Positions 1-8,436 of a DNA stretch of 64,000 nt are shown one piece after another. Position 1 is the stretch's first letter, and each line of letters starts with the position of its first letter. The translations under genes and the position numbers were made by a program. Origin of the DNA: Pelomonas asaccharophilus_A (GTDB lineage: Bacteria > Pseudomonadota > Gammaproteobacteria > Burkholderiales > Burkholderiaceae_C); contig NZ_JAVDXV010000007.1 in the NCBI RefSeq assembly GCF_031458115.1, positions 310,001-374,000 on the forward strand, read 5' to 3'. The notes beneath the pieces were generated by a model. It had not been told where the DNA came from. It saw only the letters and a list, made by a program, of their open reading frames with translations, and did not search any database.

Positions 1-1
1 C

Positions 2-55
2 GAGCACATCAACGCCGATGTCGTCCGGCGCGTTCTGATCCAACGTCGCCAGTGA
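2..55 (+). CDS. possible 3' end of a gene entering from the left
   Basis: The first bases read as 17 sense codons (EHINADVVRRVLIQRRQ) followed by TGA. Third positions are G/C-rich like the genes around it. It could be the C-terminus of a protein that starts outside the window. No family can be assigned from so short a tail, and it may be chance. Confidence 0.3.
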   Translation, partial: EHINADVVRRVLIQRRQ

Positions 56-590
56 CCCGCTGCACGCCGCCTGCCCCACCGGGGCGCGCCCTGTAGCTTC
101 AAGGTGTACGCATCCCCGACACGGTCGTAGTCGGGAGGGCTTTGCGATTGATGTTGTTCCAGCGCGGCAACCGCCGGGCCCACCGCAAGTCGCTCTCCCC
201 TTCGGGGCCAAGCGCCGGTGTCGTCCAGCGAGTGAGTCCGAACGCAAACGAAACCCTAGCCATGCATGCTGCCGTCGTCATGCGCGCCTTGCCACCTGGG
301 CAAGCGCGATTCGGCCCATGCATGAGCGCGTCCAGCCACACCGCCTCGCCGCGTGTGAGCCCCGCGCTTGACCCAGCCTTAGCGGAGGCTTGGGTGTGCT
401 TGTTGAGTCCTGAAGGAACCCGCTCGACCTATCCAATCCGGCGCATGCCGGCGCGGAGAAAAAGCCTGCCCTGACGAGTGCCCGCCGCGGCGCTGCAAAG
501 GAGTGATGCAGCGACCGATGGCACCCCAAAACGAATAGATGGCTGCGATGCCAGGCACTGGCACTGGCACGCCTGAAGCAAACTGCGCGA
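56..590. other. stretch without a convincing gene
   Basis: Several short open frames cross this stretch on both strands. None has a ribosome binding site, recognisable motifs or consistent codon usage. It lies downstream of the minus-strand AAA+ gene and may hold its 3' untranslated region. I see no clear hairpin with a T-tract and no repeat. Confidence 0.4.
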
Positions 591-2642
591 TCACCTCGAG
601 TGCAACTGCGCGACAGCACGCTCGACATCGACCATCAAGACGGTGCGCCGCTCGCCCTGAACGCCGACGTCGGCAAATGTGGCATTGACCGCCGAGTTCA
701 GCACACCAATCACATCAGCCGGTCCTGCCGCGCCAATGCATGTGGCTAGGCCGACAGCATCAACGTCCGCGTCAAGCCGCAGCCTCCTCGAGTTGGCTTC
801 GATGTAATGAGCAATGAACTCCACAAGATGTTCGCCGCGGAGGATGTCGAAGAACAGCTTCTCGCCAAACCTTCCGCTCCGCTTTGCCGCAGCATCGATG
901 GCGTCTGCGTTGTTCGTTGCGGCCACAAAAACAACCTCAGGCACCGCACCCATCGCTCCATCAATGGCCTTCAATATCTCGTTCGTGGCCGTCGCATTGA
1001 ACGAAGAGCTGCGGTCTTTGAGGAGATCGTCCGCCTCGTCGATGAAGACGAAGGCTGGACGGTGGGTAGTGGCCAGCTCGATGAGCTTGTCGAAGCTGCG
1101 CGGGTCAGCCAGGATCTCTGAGGTCTTCACCTCGAAGACATGCCAGTCGCCTAGCGTCCTTGCCATCGCGTTGACGAGGCTGGTTTTCCCCGTACCCGGT
1201 GGCCCGTAGAGAAGGATACCGCGCGGCGGCGTCCCGCCCTGCTCAGCGATCTCGTCCCAATGAGCCAAGCGCGTAACGATCGAGTTTGCTTGACGACGAA
1301 CGTCCGGCAGCAGATACAAATCCTGCAGCTTCAAGCCAGCGCCCGGAATGTTGCCGGACCGCCTGCTCACTGCGCGGTCTGCCGCCATCACCATACCAAG
1401 ATCAACCGCCCAGGAAGAGCTGGACAGCGAGTCGCGGAGTCGCTTGACCACGTTCTCTATGAACGCAGCACTGCGACGCTCCCATCGAGCCGCGGTCTTG
1501 CGCGCCAGCTCGTCAGACAGCTGTACGCCGTGCTTGGCCGCCAGCGCGGTGAGGATGCCGTGGCGCGCATCTGTGTCAGGCCAGGGAATCTCGATGCGGA
1601 AGTCGAAGCGGCCGTCTCGCATGATCGCAGGGTCAATGTTTGCGAGGTGGTTCGTGGCAGCCACCAGCAGCACCGGATGCCGACGCAGACGGTCGATCTG
1701 CTGCAGCAGCGTGTTGACTACCTTCGTATCCTCCTGATGGACACCAGCCCGGTCGCGGCGGGGTGCAATGGCGTCGATCTCGTCAATGAACAGCACGCAC
1801 GGCGCGGAATTGATTGCATCCGTCACCAGCGTGGTGATCTTCTCGGCAGACTCGTTGACCCACTTCGACGTCAGGTCCTGGGTGCCTACGCGAAGCAGCG
1901 GAAGCTTCAACTCTCCAGCCACTGCCTCCGCCATCATCGACTTCCCGTTGCCTGGCGGGCCAGTGAAGAGGATGCCGTTGCGATCAACGGCTACGGCGTT
2001 CGACGCCTTCGCGCCCTTTCCTGATGGCGACCAAGCGCGGAACTGCTGCAGGACTGGCGCGAGGTCGGCTTTGAGTTGCTGCATACCGGCTACGGATGCG
2101 AAGTCTCGAGTGGGGGCAGCACGATCAACACGAGCCGACGACCCATCTATCTCGGCAGCACCCCTTTCCCGCGAAGGAAGCAGCTTCCACCAAATCCTGG
2201 CGAGCGCCACGGCTAGGGGACCAGAGCACGCTGCAACAGCGAGCGGGTAGGCCCACTCGTAAGCTCCCCACCCCCGCGCGCTGATCAGTGGCGCCAGCAG
2301 CACGAGCAACATGAACCCGCCGCCAGCGGCGACCAACAAGGGCGCGGTGGCCAGTGCGATGCTACGGTCGCGCATCGGCACTACCGCTACCCATCCCAGC
2401 ACCACGCAGGCCGTTGCGATGGCCGCTTTAACCAGCAAGGCCAGCGAGGGCAGCTCGAGCGCGTGATGCCGTGGCCAGATTTGGACGCTGGTTCCCCCGA
2501 GAGAAACTGCCAGCCACAGGGCGAGGACAGGCAAAGGCGCAAGAGCGAGGCTGATGAACGGGTAGCGGCTGAACACATTGCGAATTGCACTGAACACGCC
2601 AAGGACGGCCAGGAAGAACAGCTCGAAGAGCGAGGACATCAC
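591..2642 (-). CDS. membrane-anchored tandem AAA+ ATPase (683 aa)
   Basis: A protein with two AAA+ modules. The N-terminal ~140 residues contain about four hydrophobic segments, so it is probably anchored in the inner membrane. The first module has the Walker A GPPGNGKS, Walker B VLFIDEID and an AATN sensor. The second has GPPGTGKT, FVFIDEAD and AATNN. The sequence resembles Cdc48/FtsH-type remodelling ATPases, but no protease HExxH is visible, so it should remodel or unfold rather than cleave. Its start overlaps the stop of the upstream small membrane gene by four bases (ATGA), which implies one transcript and coupled translation. Substrate and pathway are unknown. The membrane anchor plus tandem ATPase in an accessory region could indicate a defence or quality-control role, but this is inference only. 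Confidence 0.85.
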   Translation of the reverse strand: MMSSLFELFFLAVLGVFSAIRNVFSRYPFISLALAPLPVLALWLAVSLGGTSVQIWPRHHALELPSLALLVKAAIATACVVLGWVAVVPMRDRSIALATAPLLVAAGGGFMLLVLLAPLISARGWGAYEWAYPLAVAACSGPLAVALARIWWKLLPSRERGAAEIDGSSARVDRAAPTRDFASVAGMQQLKADLAPVLQQFRAWSPSGKGAKASNAVAVDRNGILFTGPPGNGKSMMAEAVAGELKLPLLRVGTQDLTSKWVNESAEKITTLVTDAINSAPCVLFIDEIDAIAPRRDRAGVHQEDTKVVNTLLQQIDRLRRHPVLLVAATNHLANIDPAIMRDGRFDFRIEIPWPDTDARHGILTALAAKHGVQLSDELARKTAARWERRSAAFIENVVKRLRDSLSSSSWAVDLGMVMAADRAVSRRSGNIPGAGLKLQDLYLLPDVRRQANSIVTRLAHWDEIAEQGGTPPRGILLYGPPGTGKTSLVNAMARTLGDWHVFEVKTSEILADPRSFDKLIELATTHRPAFVFIDEADDLLKDRSSSFNATATNEILKAIDGAMGAVPEVVFVAATNNADAIDAAAKRSGRFGEKLFFDILRGEHLVEFIAHYIEANSRRLRLDADVDAVGLATCIGAAGPADVIGVLNSAVNATFADVGVQGERRTVLMVDVERAVAQLHSR

Positions 2643-3001
2643 TTCGTCTCCAAGCCTGGTTCCAAGCGGATCACGATCCTGCGGCCGGTCATACGCACCG
2701 CACCGTCAATGGCTTGGGTTGCACTGCGTCTTTCAGCGGGCGAGCCCTCCACGCGAACAAGGAACCCAACCACTGGCTCGTTCAGCGGCCCGTCTTTCGT
2801 GAAAAGCACGGGCTTCACAAACTTGCAGCCGAGGCTGCTGTCGCAGGCTTTGGCAACGGAGGCAACGACCTCATCTGGCAGCGCTTGTCGAGGCAGGTAG
2901 AAGGCGAAGTAGGTGATTGCGATCGCCATTGCGCTGGCCACCACGGCGGGCACGGCAAGGTTGAGCAGTTGCAAGCTTGGGCTTGTGGAAGGCAAGGTCA
3001 T
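2639..3001 (-). CDS. small single-pass membrane protein, partner of the AAA+ ATPase
   Basis: A protein of 120 residues if it starts at the ATG at 3001, which is preceded immediately by GAGG; an upstream in-frame start would add 26 residues of poor character. One hydrophobic segment lies near residues 15-37 (VPAVVASAMAIAITYFAFYL). A soluble ~80-residue tail follows with two cysteines and a beta-rich ending. I do not recognise a family. It is the first gene of a two-gene unit and overlaps the ATPase by four bases, so it may be a subunit, adaptor or membrane receptor for it. Its promoter should lie in the 3002-3125 interval shared with the divergent XRE regulator. Confidence 0.6.
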   Translation of the reverse strand: MTLPSTSPSLQLLNLAVPAVVASAMAIAITYFAFYLPRQALPDEVVASVAKACDSSLGCKFVKPVLFTKDGPLNEPVVGFLVRVEGSPAERRSATQAIDGAVRMTGRRIVIRLEPGLETK

Positions 3002-3088
3002 CCTCGAAGGAACGCGTTGTTGACAAGGTATCTGGACTACCCGCATGCGCAAGCAAGCCGCACGGCGGTCCACCACCAAACGTTAACG

Positions 3089-3118
3089 CACCTTATAAGG
3101 TGTAGTCCTTTAAGGTGT
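3089..3118. promoter_or_regulatory. palindromic operator between divergent genes
   Basis: Positions 3089-3102 are a perfect 14-bp palindrome (CACCTTATAAGGTG). A second partial copy, CTTTAAGGTGT, ends at 3118, so the AAGGTGT half-site recurs 15 bp downstream. The site sits just upstream of an XRE-type regulator gene and between it and the divergent membrane protein/AAA+ pair. Such dyads are typical binding sites for helix-turn-helix dimers, so autoregulation and control of the divergent pair is the simplest reading. Confidence 0.55.
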
Positions 3119-3152
3119 GCAATGAGTGAATGCGGGCCGCCTCGAGCCCGCG

Positions 3153-3482
3153 ATGACACCCAAGTCACCCAACCCAAACTTCGCCAAGGCGCTTCGCGCC
3201 GTGCGGTTGGAACGCGCCCTGTCGCAAGAGGACTTCTATGACGTGTCAGGACGGACGTATGTCAGCCGACTGGAGACCGGCGGCGCAGACCCCACGCTAT
3301 CCAAGATCGTCCAACTGGCCCAAGTCCTCGAGGTTCATCCGCTGACCCTTTTGACGCTGGCTTTCTGCAGCAAGGGCACACCCGCTGAGGTAGATCGACT
3401 GCTGGCGACCGTGACGGTGGAGGTCAGCTCTTTCGAAGATCTACAGTTGGGTGAACCGGATCGACGTCGACGCGGTAGGTGA
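3153..3482 (+). CDS. XRE-family transcriptional regulator
   Basis: A 109-residue protein with a single helix-turn-helix domain near residues 7-65. It runs FAKALRAVRLERALSQE, then a recognition-helix region SGRTYVSRLETG, then PTLSKIVQLAQVLEVHPLTL, all characteristic of XRE/Cro regulators. I chose the ATG at 3153 because family members usually begin a few residues before the first helix. A GTG at 3126, with AAGGTG eight bases upstream, would add nine residues and is possible. It lies directly downstream of the 3089-3118 dyad, which it probably binds, and divergent from the small membrane protein and AAA+ ATPase. Confidence 0.8.
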   Translation: MTPKSPNPNFAKALRAVRLERALSQEDFYDVSGRTYVSRLETGGADPTLSKIVQLAQVLEVHPLTLLTLAFCSKGTPAEVDRLLATVTVEVSSFEDLQLGEPDRRRRGR

Positions 3483-3556
3483 TCTGCCGGTGGCAGCCGC
3501 TGAGGCTTCAGGGTATGCCTGCAGCGCGAGATCGGACGTTCACAGTTGGCCGTTGG

Positions 3557-3715
3557 TCAAACTGACTGGTCGACCAACGCAGCAATTTCGGCGCGCCGAT
3601 CTCTAGCCTCGTTCTCGCTGGCCCGCTCCATCCTGAGCGCGACCAGCAGCGTCAAGACTGCGAAGGCCACCATGCCGATTAAAACCCAGAACATTGGTTG
3701 GTTCAAGATTTCCAT
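3557..3715 (-). CDS. possible small single-pass membrane protein
   Basis: A 52-residue frame starting at MEILNQPMFW, with one strong hydrophobic helix (WVLIGMVAFAVLTLLVAL) followed by a charged tail rich in Glu and Arg. The layout is that of a genuine small membrane protein. There is no clear ribosome binding site and no recognised family, so this is tentative. Confidence 0.35.
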   Translation of the reverse strand: MEILNQPMFWVLIGMVAFAVLTLLVALRMERASENEARDRRAEIAALVDQSV

Positions 3716-3844
3716 AGGGTGATAGTAGCGGCATGACCGCTGGTGCATGCAGCACAGCGTCTAGATGGCACAACCATCAGCACCTCGAACGCTCGCACAG
3801 AGCACTTTGGTTGCGCATGCTGCCTCCATCAAGAAGATGGAGCC

Positions 3845-4864
3845 ATGAAATCACTGTTCGACCATGCAGGCTCTGGCTTTGGAACACGTGCGGACGGCTG
3901 CCTGGCCCGCGACACCGACCCGCTGCTGACGGCTGTCCGAAGTGCCAATCGCGCTGAAATGGAGCGGCTAGCGGTACACGCACCCGACGCTGACACTGAA
4001 GTAGTACGCCTCCAGCGGCTTGCCGAGACGGCTTGGGGCCGCTGCAAATCAGGTGGTCGGGACGTCAGATATCAGATAGTGGCCTGGCCATTCTTGGCGA
4101 ACTTCCCGCAAGGCGGCCGTGTACCGGCGCAATTTGACATGGGCAGCCCGCTGAGCCCCACGGGGAAGCTCATGACCGAGTTGTGGAGCGCCATGTTGCC
4201 AAAATCGCCAGGTGTCCACGTGTTGCCGTTGCGCCTAGGGCTGCACGCGCACACTCTATACAGCGTGGCCCCAGATATCGTCCAGCGCTGCGTTGCATCT
4301 ACTGCGAATGCGATAAGACTCGGTGATCAGCCAAGCCCGAGCGGACTTCGGCCAATAGAGCGAGACAGCCCATTTAGTGCGTACGGCTTGTTCCACGCGC
4401 CGGTGTTGTTGCAAGCCATCGTCGCGACCCCTGGCGATGAGCCCGTCTCGTTTGTGCGCGACAGAGCCGCGGTGGAAACCGCGCGCCAGCTCGTTGCTTC
4501 GAAGCTCAGTTTGCCAACGGCAACACCACGAGTTCTTCCACTCATGCCGTCGACGCTCTTTGACTCGCTCGAATCGACACTTCGGGCCGAGAGCCTGGCT
4601 ATGGCGCTTTGGCGAGGGCCCGCGGATGTAACCACTGCCGTCACGATTCACTACGACGCCAAAGAATCACCCACGCTGCACCGTAGTGCCAGCATGTGGG
4701 TGGGTTCAAGCAGGGACACCGTGAGCTCAGACGATCGTTTCGACGTGCGCTGGATGCGCCCTGCGGCCATAGAGCTGTGCATCGCGGAGGGGCGTCTCGT
4801 GGCCGGCAATGCCGAGGCCTGGATGTTCTATCAGGCTCGAACGGCTGCGGGTATATGCAACTAG
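3845..4864 (+). CDS. uncharacterised protein (339 aa)
   Basis: A soluble protein of unknown function. I chose the ATG at 3845, preceded by GGAG, over an upstream in-frame ATG at 3743 that would add 34 unlikely residues. No transmembrane segment, signal peptide or catalytic motif is visible. The sequence is moderately rich in Arg and Ala. Codon usage is less biased than in the neighbouring core genes, with many A/T third positions, consistent with horizontally acquired DNA. It stands alone between the XRE region and the PrtN-like gene. Confidence 0.55.
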   Translation: MKSLFDHAGSGFGTRADGCLARDTDPLLTAVRSANRAEMERLAVHAPDADTEVVRLQRLAETAWGRCKSGGRDVRYQIVAWPFLANFPQGGRVPAQFDMGSPLSPTGKLMTELWSAMLPKSPGVHVLPLRLGLHAHTLYSVAPDIVQRCVASTANAIRLGDQPSPSGLRPIERDSPFSAYGLFHAPVLLQAIVATPGDEPVSFVRDRAAVETARQLVASKLSLPTATPRVLPLMPSTLFDSLESTLRAESLAMALWRGPADVTTAVTIHYDAKESPTLHRSASMWVGSSRDTVSSDDRFDVRWMRPAAIELCIAEGRLVAGNAEAWMFYQARTAAGICN

Positions 4865-5426
4865 CCGCTGCTCGCCATCGTGTCATGTCGCCCCCCGTAC
4901 TTGCGCGGCACTTTCATCATGAATCCGGCCGTGAGATTCTTCTCAATGCGGTCGGAACGAGGAACCGTCACGCGGGACAACTGAAGTACATTTCGGCCGC
5001 GACGGTCCTGTCACCGTTGTCTCTCATCAGCTTTCACATCGAGAGCCCCCGCCGTGATGGCGGCGCGGCGTTTCCTCGATCAGGCGCAGCCAGTCAGGCT
5101 GCCCAGTCATCCAATCTGTCATCGAACTCAATTGTTCGGCGAGCGTTCGCTCGCGCCTCTCGGTCCTCTGCCCTCCTGGGCCTCCCATTCACCAATGGGA
5201 CCTCCCGACGACCGTGCCCATGCCACCAACCTCCGAAGTGATCCCACGGGGAACCTTCGCTCGATTGACGGAGAGCACACATGACATACCGAACCTGCGC
5301 GCCGTTTGATGCTGCGCTACTTGCGCTACAGCCCGCTTCCACACCCACAGCAGGCAGCATCCAACAAGGGTTCTCAAGCCACATGGCCCAACACGGGGTT
5401 CAGGTTGCAACGCGGATGGCTAGCCT
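4865..5426. other. stretch without a convincing gene
   Basis: Short frames on both strands lack start signals and recognisable content. The composition is less GC-biased than the core genome. The last part must contain the promoter of the PrtN-like gene. I see no insertion sequence ends or tRNA here. Decayed accessory sequence is the likeliest explanation. Confidence 0.35.
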
Positions 5427-5699
5427 ATGAATACTGCATTCATGCTGCTAGCCCAGTACAGCGGCCAGCCCGTCATCCCCGTGGAAAAGGTGGTCCCCGA
5501 TTTCTTTGGCCACCTTAGTGTCGACATATTCATCCGCAAGGTGTCAGCCGGCGAAATCGATATACCGATGATCCGCATTGAAGGTAAATCGCAGAAGTCG
5601 GCCAAGGGGATCCACTTGAACGACTTGGCCGACTACATCGACAAGCGTCGCGCAGCTGCTGTTAAAGAAGCCAGTCAGCTCGCGGGAAGATCCGCGTAG
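5427..5699 (+). CDS. PrtN-like pyocin activator family protein
   Basis: A protein of 90 residues matching the compact pyocin-activator family as I know it. It opens with MNTAFMLLAQY, has VIPVEKVVPDFFGHL, the central RKVSAGEIDIPMIRIEG, and ends with LNDLADYIDKRRAAA. In Pseudomonas aeruginosa PrtN switches on pyocin genes during DNA damage by binding repeated P-boxes. This copy lies about 7 kb upstream of a contractile injection operon, a particle related to R-pyocins by its contractile tail. Whether it regulates that operon is inference. Homologues also occur in prophages with other roles, so it could be a phage remnant. Confidence 0.75.
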   Translation: MNTAFMLLAQYSGQPVIPVEKVVPDFFGHLSVDIFIRKVSAGEIDIPMIRIEGKSQKSAKGIHLNDLADYIDKRRAAAVKEASQLAGRSA

Positions 5700-6100
5700 C
5701 CTGGCGCACGGTGATCTGGCCGGGTCAGGAAGAAGCGAAAGATGTTTCGTCAAGCTGGCCGTTCCCACGACGTGGGAACGGCCAGGACTGCAGTTCTCGG
5801 GCACAGGATTTCAGGCTGAAAGCAGTCAGTTGAAGCGCCTCATTGCGAGGAGGCTAGACATGCGCACGACTCCGCGCCCGCGGAAACACGTTCGTATGCC
5901 TTCTGCTCGCTTTGCCTCGCATCTAGCGCGAGTACGACGCCCGTACCGCGCAGAAACAGCCGCGCATCGCACCCCTAGTTCTAGGCAAAACCGGCACCGG
6001 AAGGTTTCCGGAAGGTCGCGGGATGGTCCGTCGCCTAGCGTGAAAGCTCCTCTCCCGTTGGGCCTCCGGCCGGCGGCCAGCTTTCCAACCCAGAGCCTCC
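5700..6100. other. intergenic stretch with one large dyad, no gene
   Basis: No frame here has convincing coding features. The stretch holds the palindrome at 5755-5785 and should hold the promoter of the histidine kinase operon. Short open frames antisense to the kinase gene reach into it but look like shadows. Confidence 0.4.
5755..5785. repeat. perfect 15-bp inverted repeat with one-base centre
   Basis: Both arms (CTGGCCGTTCCCACG and its exact complement) flank a single A, giving a 31-bp dyad about 55 bp after the PrtN-like stop codon. There is no T-tract on either side, so it is not a textbook intrinsic terminator. It could still be a terminator hairpin, a protein-binding dyad or a recombination site. 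Confidence 0.6.
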
Positions 6101-6970
6101 ATGAATCACCATGCCCGTCCGAGCGCCACGCCCGACTCCTCGCCCGCCGCTCAGTCAATCGGGTGCGCCAGTCGACCCCGGTGCCCTTCCGAAAGCGGGG
6201 GGCGCATGCCTCGTGCGCTGCGACATGCTCCTCAACGCTGCTGGCCGCGAGCGGCCGCCGTGCCCCCGGACTCTGGCCGAGAGCGGGAGCACCTTGCGCA
6301 GCTCCTGCATGACCAGCTTGGCGGATTGCTCGTCCAACTGCGGCTGGCCTACGGCGCATGGCGGCAAGAGAGTCTGCCAATCCATCTGCGGTCCGGCAGC
6401 GCACAGGATCCACGGGTTGATCCGGGAGCCGTTTTTGATAGCTTGCTGCGTGAACTGTCCGACACCGTTCGCCGCCTGAGCTTTGCCCTCGCTCCGCCGG
6501 CCTGGCACGACGACCTGCTGGCGGCGCTTGAGTCCGTGGCTGCTGAGCTGGGTTTACGAAGCCAGCTTAGGGTCCAGCTCGACACGAGCGAATTGCAGGC
6601 CGAAGGAGCGCCGACGATGCAGGCACCACTCCGTGCCGTGGTTTGCCGCGTGGTTCGGGAGCTGGGGCTCAACGTTCAAAAGCATGCAGGCGCCTCCGCC
6701 GTCCTCATTCATGCCCGGCCGTTGTCGGGCAGGCTCTGCGTGAGCGTCGAGGACGACGGTTGCGGACTGGCAGGCGATGTTGCCAGCCCCAGGCAGAGCC
6801 TGGGCCTGCGCAGCGCGCGCGCGCAACTGCAAGCGCTGGGTGGAGACCTGACCCTGCACCCTAGGCCTGACCGGGGCACCTGCGCGACCCTGACCCTGCC
6901 ATTCGAAGCTGCACTCGCCGACCCGGCCCCAGTACCGCGCGGTCCACTCTTTGCCAAGGAGACTTCATGA
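6101..6970 (+). CDS. NarL/UhpB-type sensor histidine kinase (soluble)
   Basis: A 289-residue kinase of the HisKA_3 class. The phosphoacceptor region is REREHLAQLLHDQLGG with His70-Asp71. An HATPase domain follows at about residues 170-270, with LGLNVQKHAGA (N box), EDDGCGL and the glycine-rich SLGLRSARAQL. No transmembrane segment or recognisable sensory domain is present; the N-terminal ~55 residues are low-complexity, so the true start may lie further downstream. It overlaps the response regulator gene by four bases (ATGA) and is its obvious partner. The missing input domain suggests it senses through a partner, possibly the DUF4239 protein encoded third in the operon. Confidence 0.8.
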   Translation: MNHHARPSATPDSSPAAQSIGCASRPRCPSESGGRMPRALRHAPQRCWPRAAAVPPDSGREREHLAQLLHDQLGGLLVQLRLAYGAWRQESLPIHLRSGSAQDPRVDPGAVFDSLLRELSDTVRRLSFALAPPAWHDDLLAALESVAAELGLRSQLRVQLDTSELQAEGAPTMQAPLRAVVCRVVRELGLNVQKHAGASAVLIHARPLSGRLCVSVEDDGCGLAGDVASPRQSLGLRSARAQLQALGGDLTLHPRPDRGTCATLTLPFEAALADPAPVPRGPLFAKETS

Positions 6971-7626
6971 CACTGCGCCTTGTCCTGGCGGACGACCATC
7001 AATTGGTTCGGGAGGGCCTACGAGCCTTGCTTTCGCGCGATTCAAGAGTCGAGGTAGTCGGCGTCGCCGCTGACGGCGCCACGGCCGTAAAGCTCGTGCG
7101 GCAACTGCAGCCTGACATCCTCGTCACTGACATCGCCATGCCTGGGCTCAACGGCATCGAGGCGACGCGCCGGGTGCGCGCGCAGGCGGAGACTCAAGTG
7201 ATCTGCTTGTCCATGCACGGCGACCAGCGCAGCGTGGTCACGGCGCTGCAGGCAGGCGCCAGCGGATTCGTGCTCAAGGACGCCTCGTGCGACGAACTGC
7301 TCGGCGCGGTGCGCGAAGTCGCCACCGGCGGCATCTACATCAGCCCGGGAACGATGGGCGGGCTCGTCGAAGAGATCAGGGACCGCCAGCGTCTGCAGGC
7401 GGCACTCCCCGGGCCGGTGCTGACCGCAAAGGAACGCGAGATCCTGCAGCTTTTCGCTGAGGATCTCAGCACCCAGGAGATCGCCGACCGACTCAAGGTC
7501 AGCGCCAAGACGGTGGCAACTCACCGCGAACACGTCACTCGCAAGCTCGGCGTGCGGGGCATCGCCGGCATGACGCGCTACGCCCTGAGTGAAGGACTGA
7601 CCGCAGGGGGGCTGGCATGCCGCTGA
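6967..7626 (+). CDS. NarL/FixJ-family response regulator
   Basis: A 219-residue two-domain regulator. The receiver domain (residues 1-120) has ADDH near the N-terminus, the phosphoacceptor Asp55 in LVTDIAMPG, and the conserved Lys in GFVLKDAS. The C-terminal LuxR-type helix-turn-helix lies at about 155-210 (LTAKEREILQLFAEDLSTQE, then SAKTVATHREHVTRKLGV). It is phosphorylated by the overlapping upstream kinase and its stop overlaps the next gene by ten bases. Targets are unknown; the nearby genes of the injection system are candidates but nothing here proves it. Confidence 0.9.
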   Translation: MTLRLVLADDHQLVREGLRALLSRDSRVEVVGVAADGATAVKLVRQLQPDILVTDIAMPGLNGIEATRRVRAQAETQVICLSMHGDQRSVVTALQAGASGFVLKDASCDELLGAVREVATGGIYISPGTMGGLVEEIRDRQRLQAALPGPVLTAKEREILQLFAEDLSTQEIADRLKVSAKTVATHREHVTRKLGVRGIAGMTRYALSEGLTAGGLACR

Positions 7627-8423
7627 TCGCCTACTCCCTGCCCAACTGGGTGCTCGGCGCCGGCCTGGTCTGCGCCTGGGTCCTCATCGCTCTCGCGATG
7701 CAGCAGCTGTTCCCGCAGCGCTGGCGTGACCGCGCCAGCGATACCGACCGCAATGTCGCCCTCGCCGCGCTCGGCGTGATCGCGACGATCAATTCGCTGC
7801 TGCTGGCCTTCTCCGCGGTGTCGGTGTGGGACTCGTTTGCCACGGCGGAGCACGCCGTGCAGCGCGAGGCCACGGCGGTCGCCCAGCTCGGCCGCTCGCT
7901 GACGGTACTGGACACTTCCCAGGCGCGACTTGCCCGGGAGCGGCTGCGGGCCTACGGACGCAGCGTCGTGACCCGTGAATGGCCGGAGATGCAGCAGGAA
8001 AGGCAGAGCCCGGCGACCCTCGCCGCCTTTGACGCCCTGTTCGGCGCCTTGGGCGACCTGAAGCAGTCCACGCCGGCCGAGACCCCCCTGCTCACGCAGA
8101 CCTGGCAGCAGGCCAACGATCTGCTGGACTACCGCCGCGCGCGGCTGCAGGCCGCCAAGGGCAAGGTGCCTGGCACGCTCTGGGCGGTTGTGTTGGTGGG
8201 CTCGGCCCTGACGCTGCTGCCCATGGCCGTGCTGCCGATCAGCACGAGCAGCCGCGGGGCACTGCTCGTGCTGGCGGTGACCTTGGGGCTGGTCTTCCAT
8301 TTCGTTGCAGCCATGGACCGGCCCTTCCTGGGTACGGAATGCGTGACCGCCGAGGCGATCGAGGACGCACTGGCCGGGCTGCAGCGGCCGCCGCCCCGGC
8401 CAGCGACCGCCGTACCGCCCTGA
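7617..8423 (+). CDS. DUF4239-family membrane protein
   Basis: A 268-residue inner-membrane protein. Two hydrophobic helices lie near the N-terminus (LGAGLVCAWVLIALAM and LGVIATINSLLLAFSAVSVW), with two more near residues 180-235. Between them is a predicted cytoplasmic helical domain beginning EHAVQREATAVAQLG. The closing MDRPFLG motif fits DUF4239, a family whose function is not established. It is translationally coupled to the response regulator by a ten-base overlap, so it is part of the signalling operon, either as membrane sensor or as output. Confidence 0.75.
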   Translation: MPLIAYSLPNWVLGAGLVCAWVLIALAMQQLFPQRWRDRASDTDRNVALAALGVIATINSLLLAFSAVSVWDSFATAEHAVQREATAVAQLGRSLTVLDTSQARLARERLRAYGRSVVTREWPEMQQERQSPATLAAFDALFGALGDLKQSTPAETPLLTQTWQQANDLLDYRRARLQAAKGKVPGTLWAVVLVGSALTLLPMAVLPISTSSRGALLVLAVTLGLVFHFVAAMDRPFLGTECVTAEAIEDALAGLQRPPPRPATAVPP

Positions 8424-8436
8424 CGGGCGGTACGGC
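8409..8436. terminator. hairpin between convergent genes
   Basis: GCCGTACCGCCC and its exact complement flank a four-base loop TGAC, giving a 12-bp GC-rich stem. The stem overlaps the stop codon of the DUF4239 gene and abuts the stop of the minus-strand gene at 8437. Its position fits a bidirectional terminator, although no long T-tract follows on either strand. Confidence 0.6.

Noticed and set aside
379..594. 71-residue minus-strand frame before the AAA+ gene stop
   Set aside because: No ribosome binding site, mixed composition and no family resemblance.
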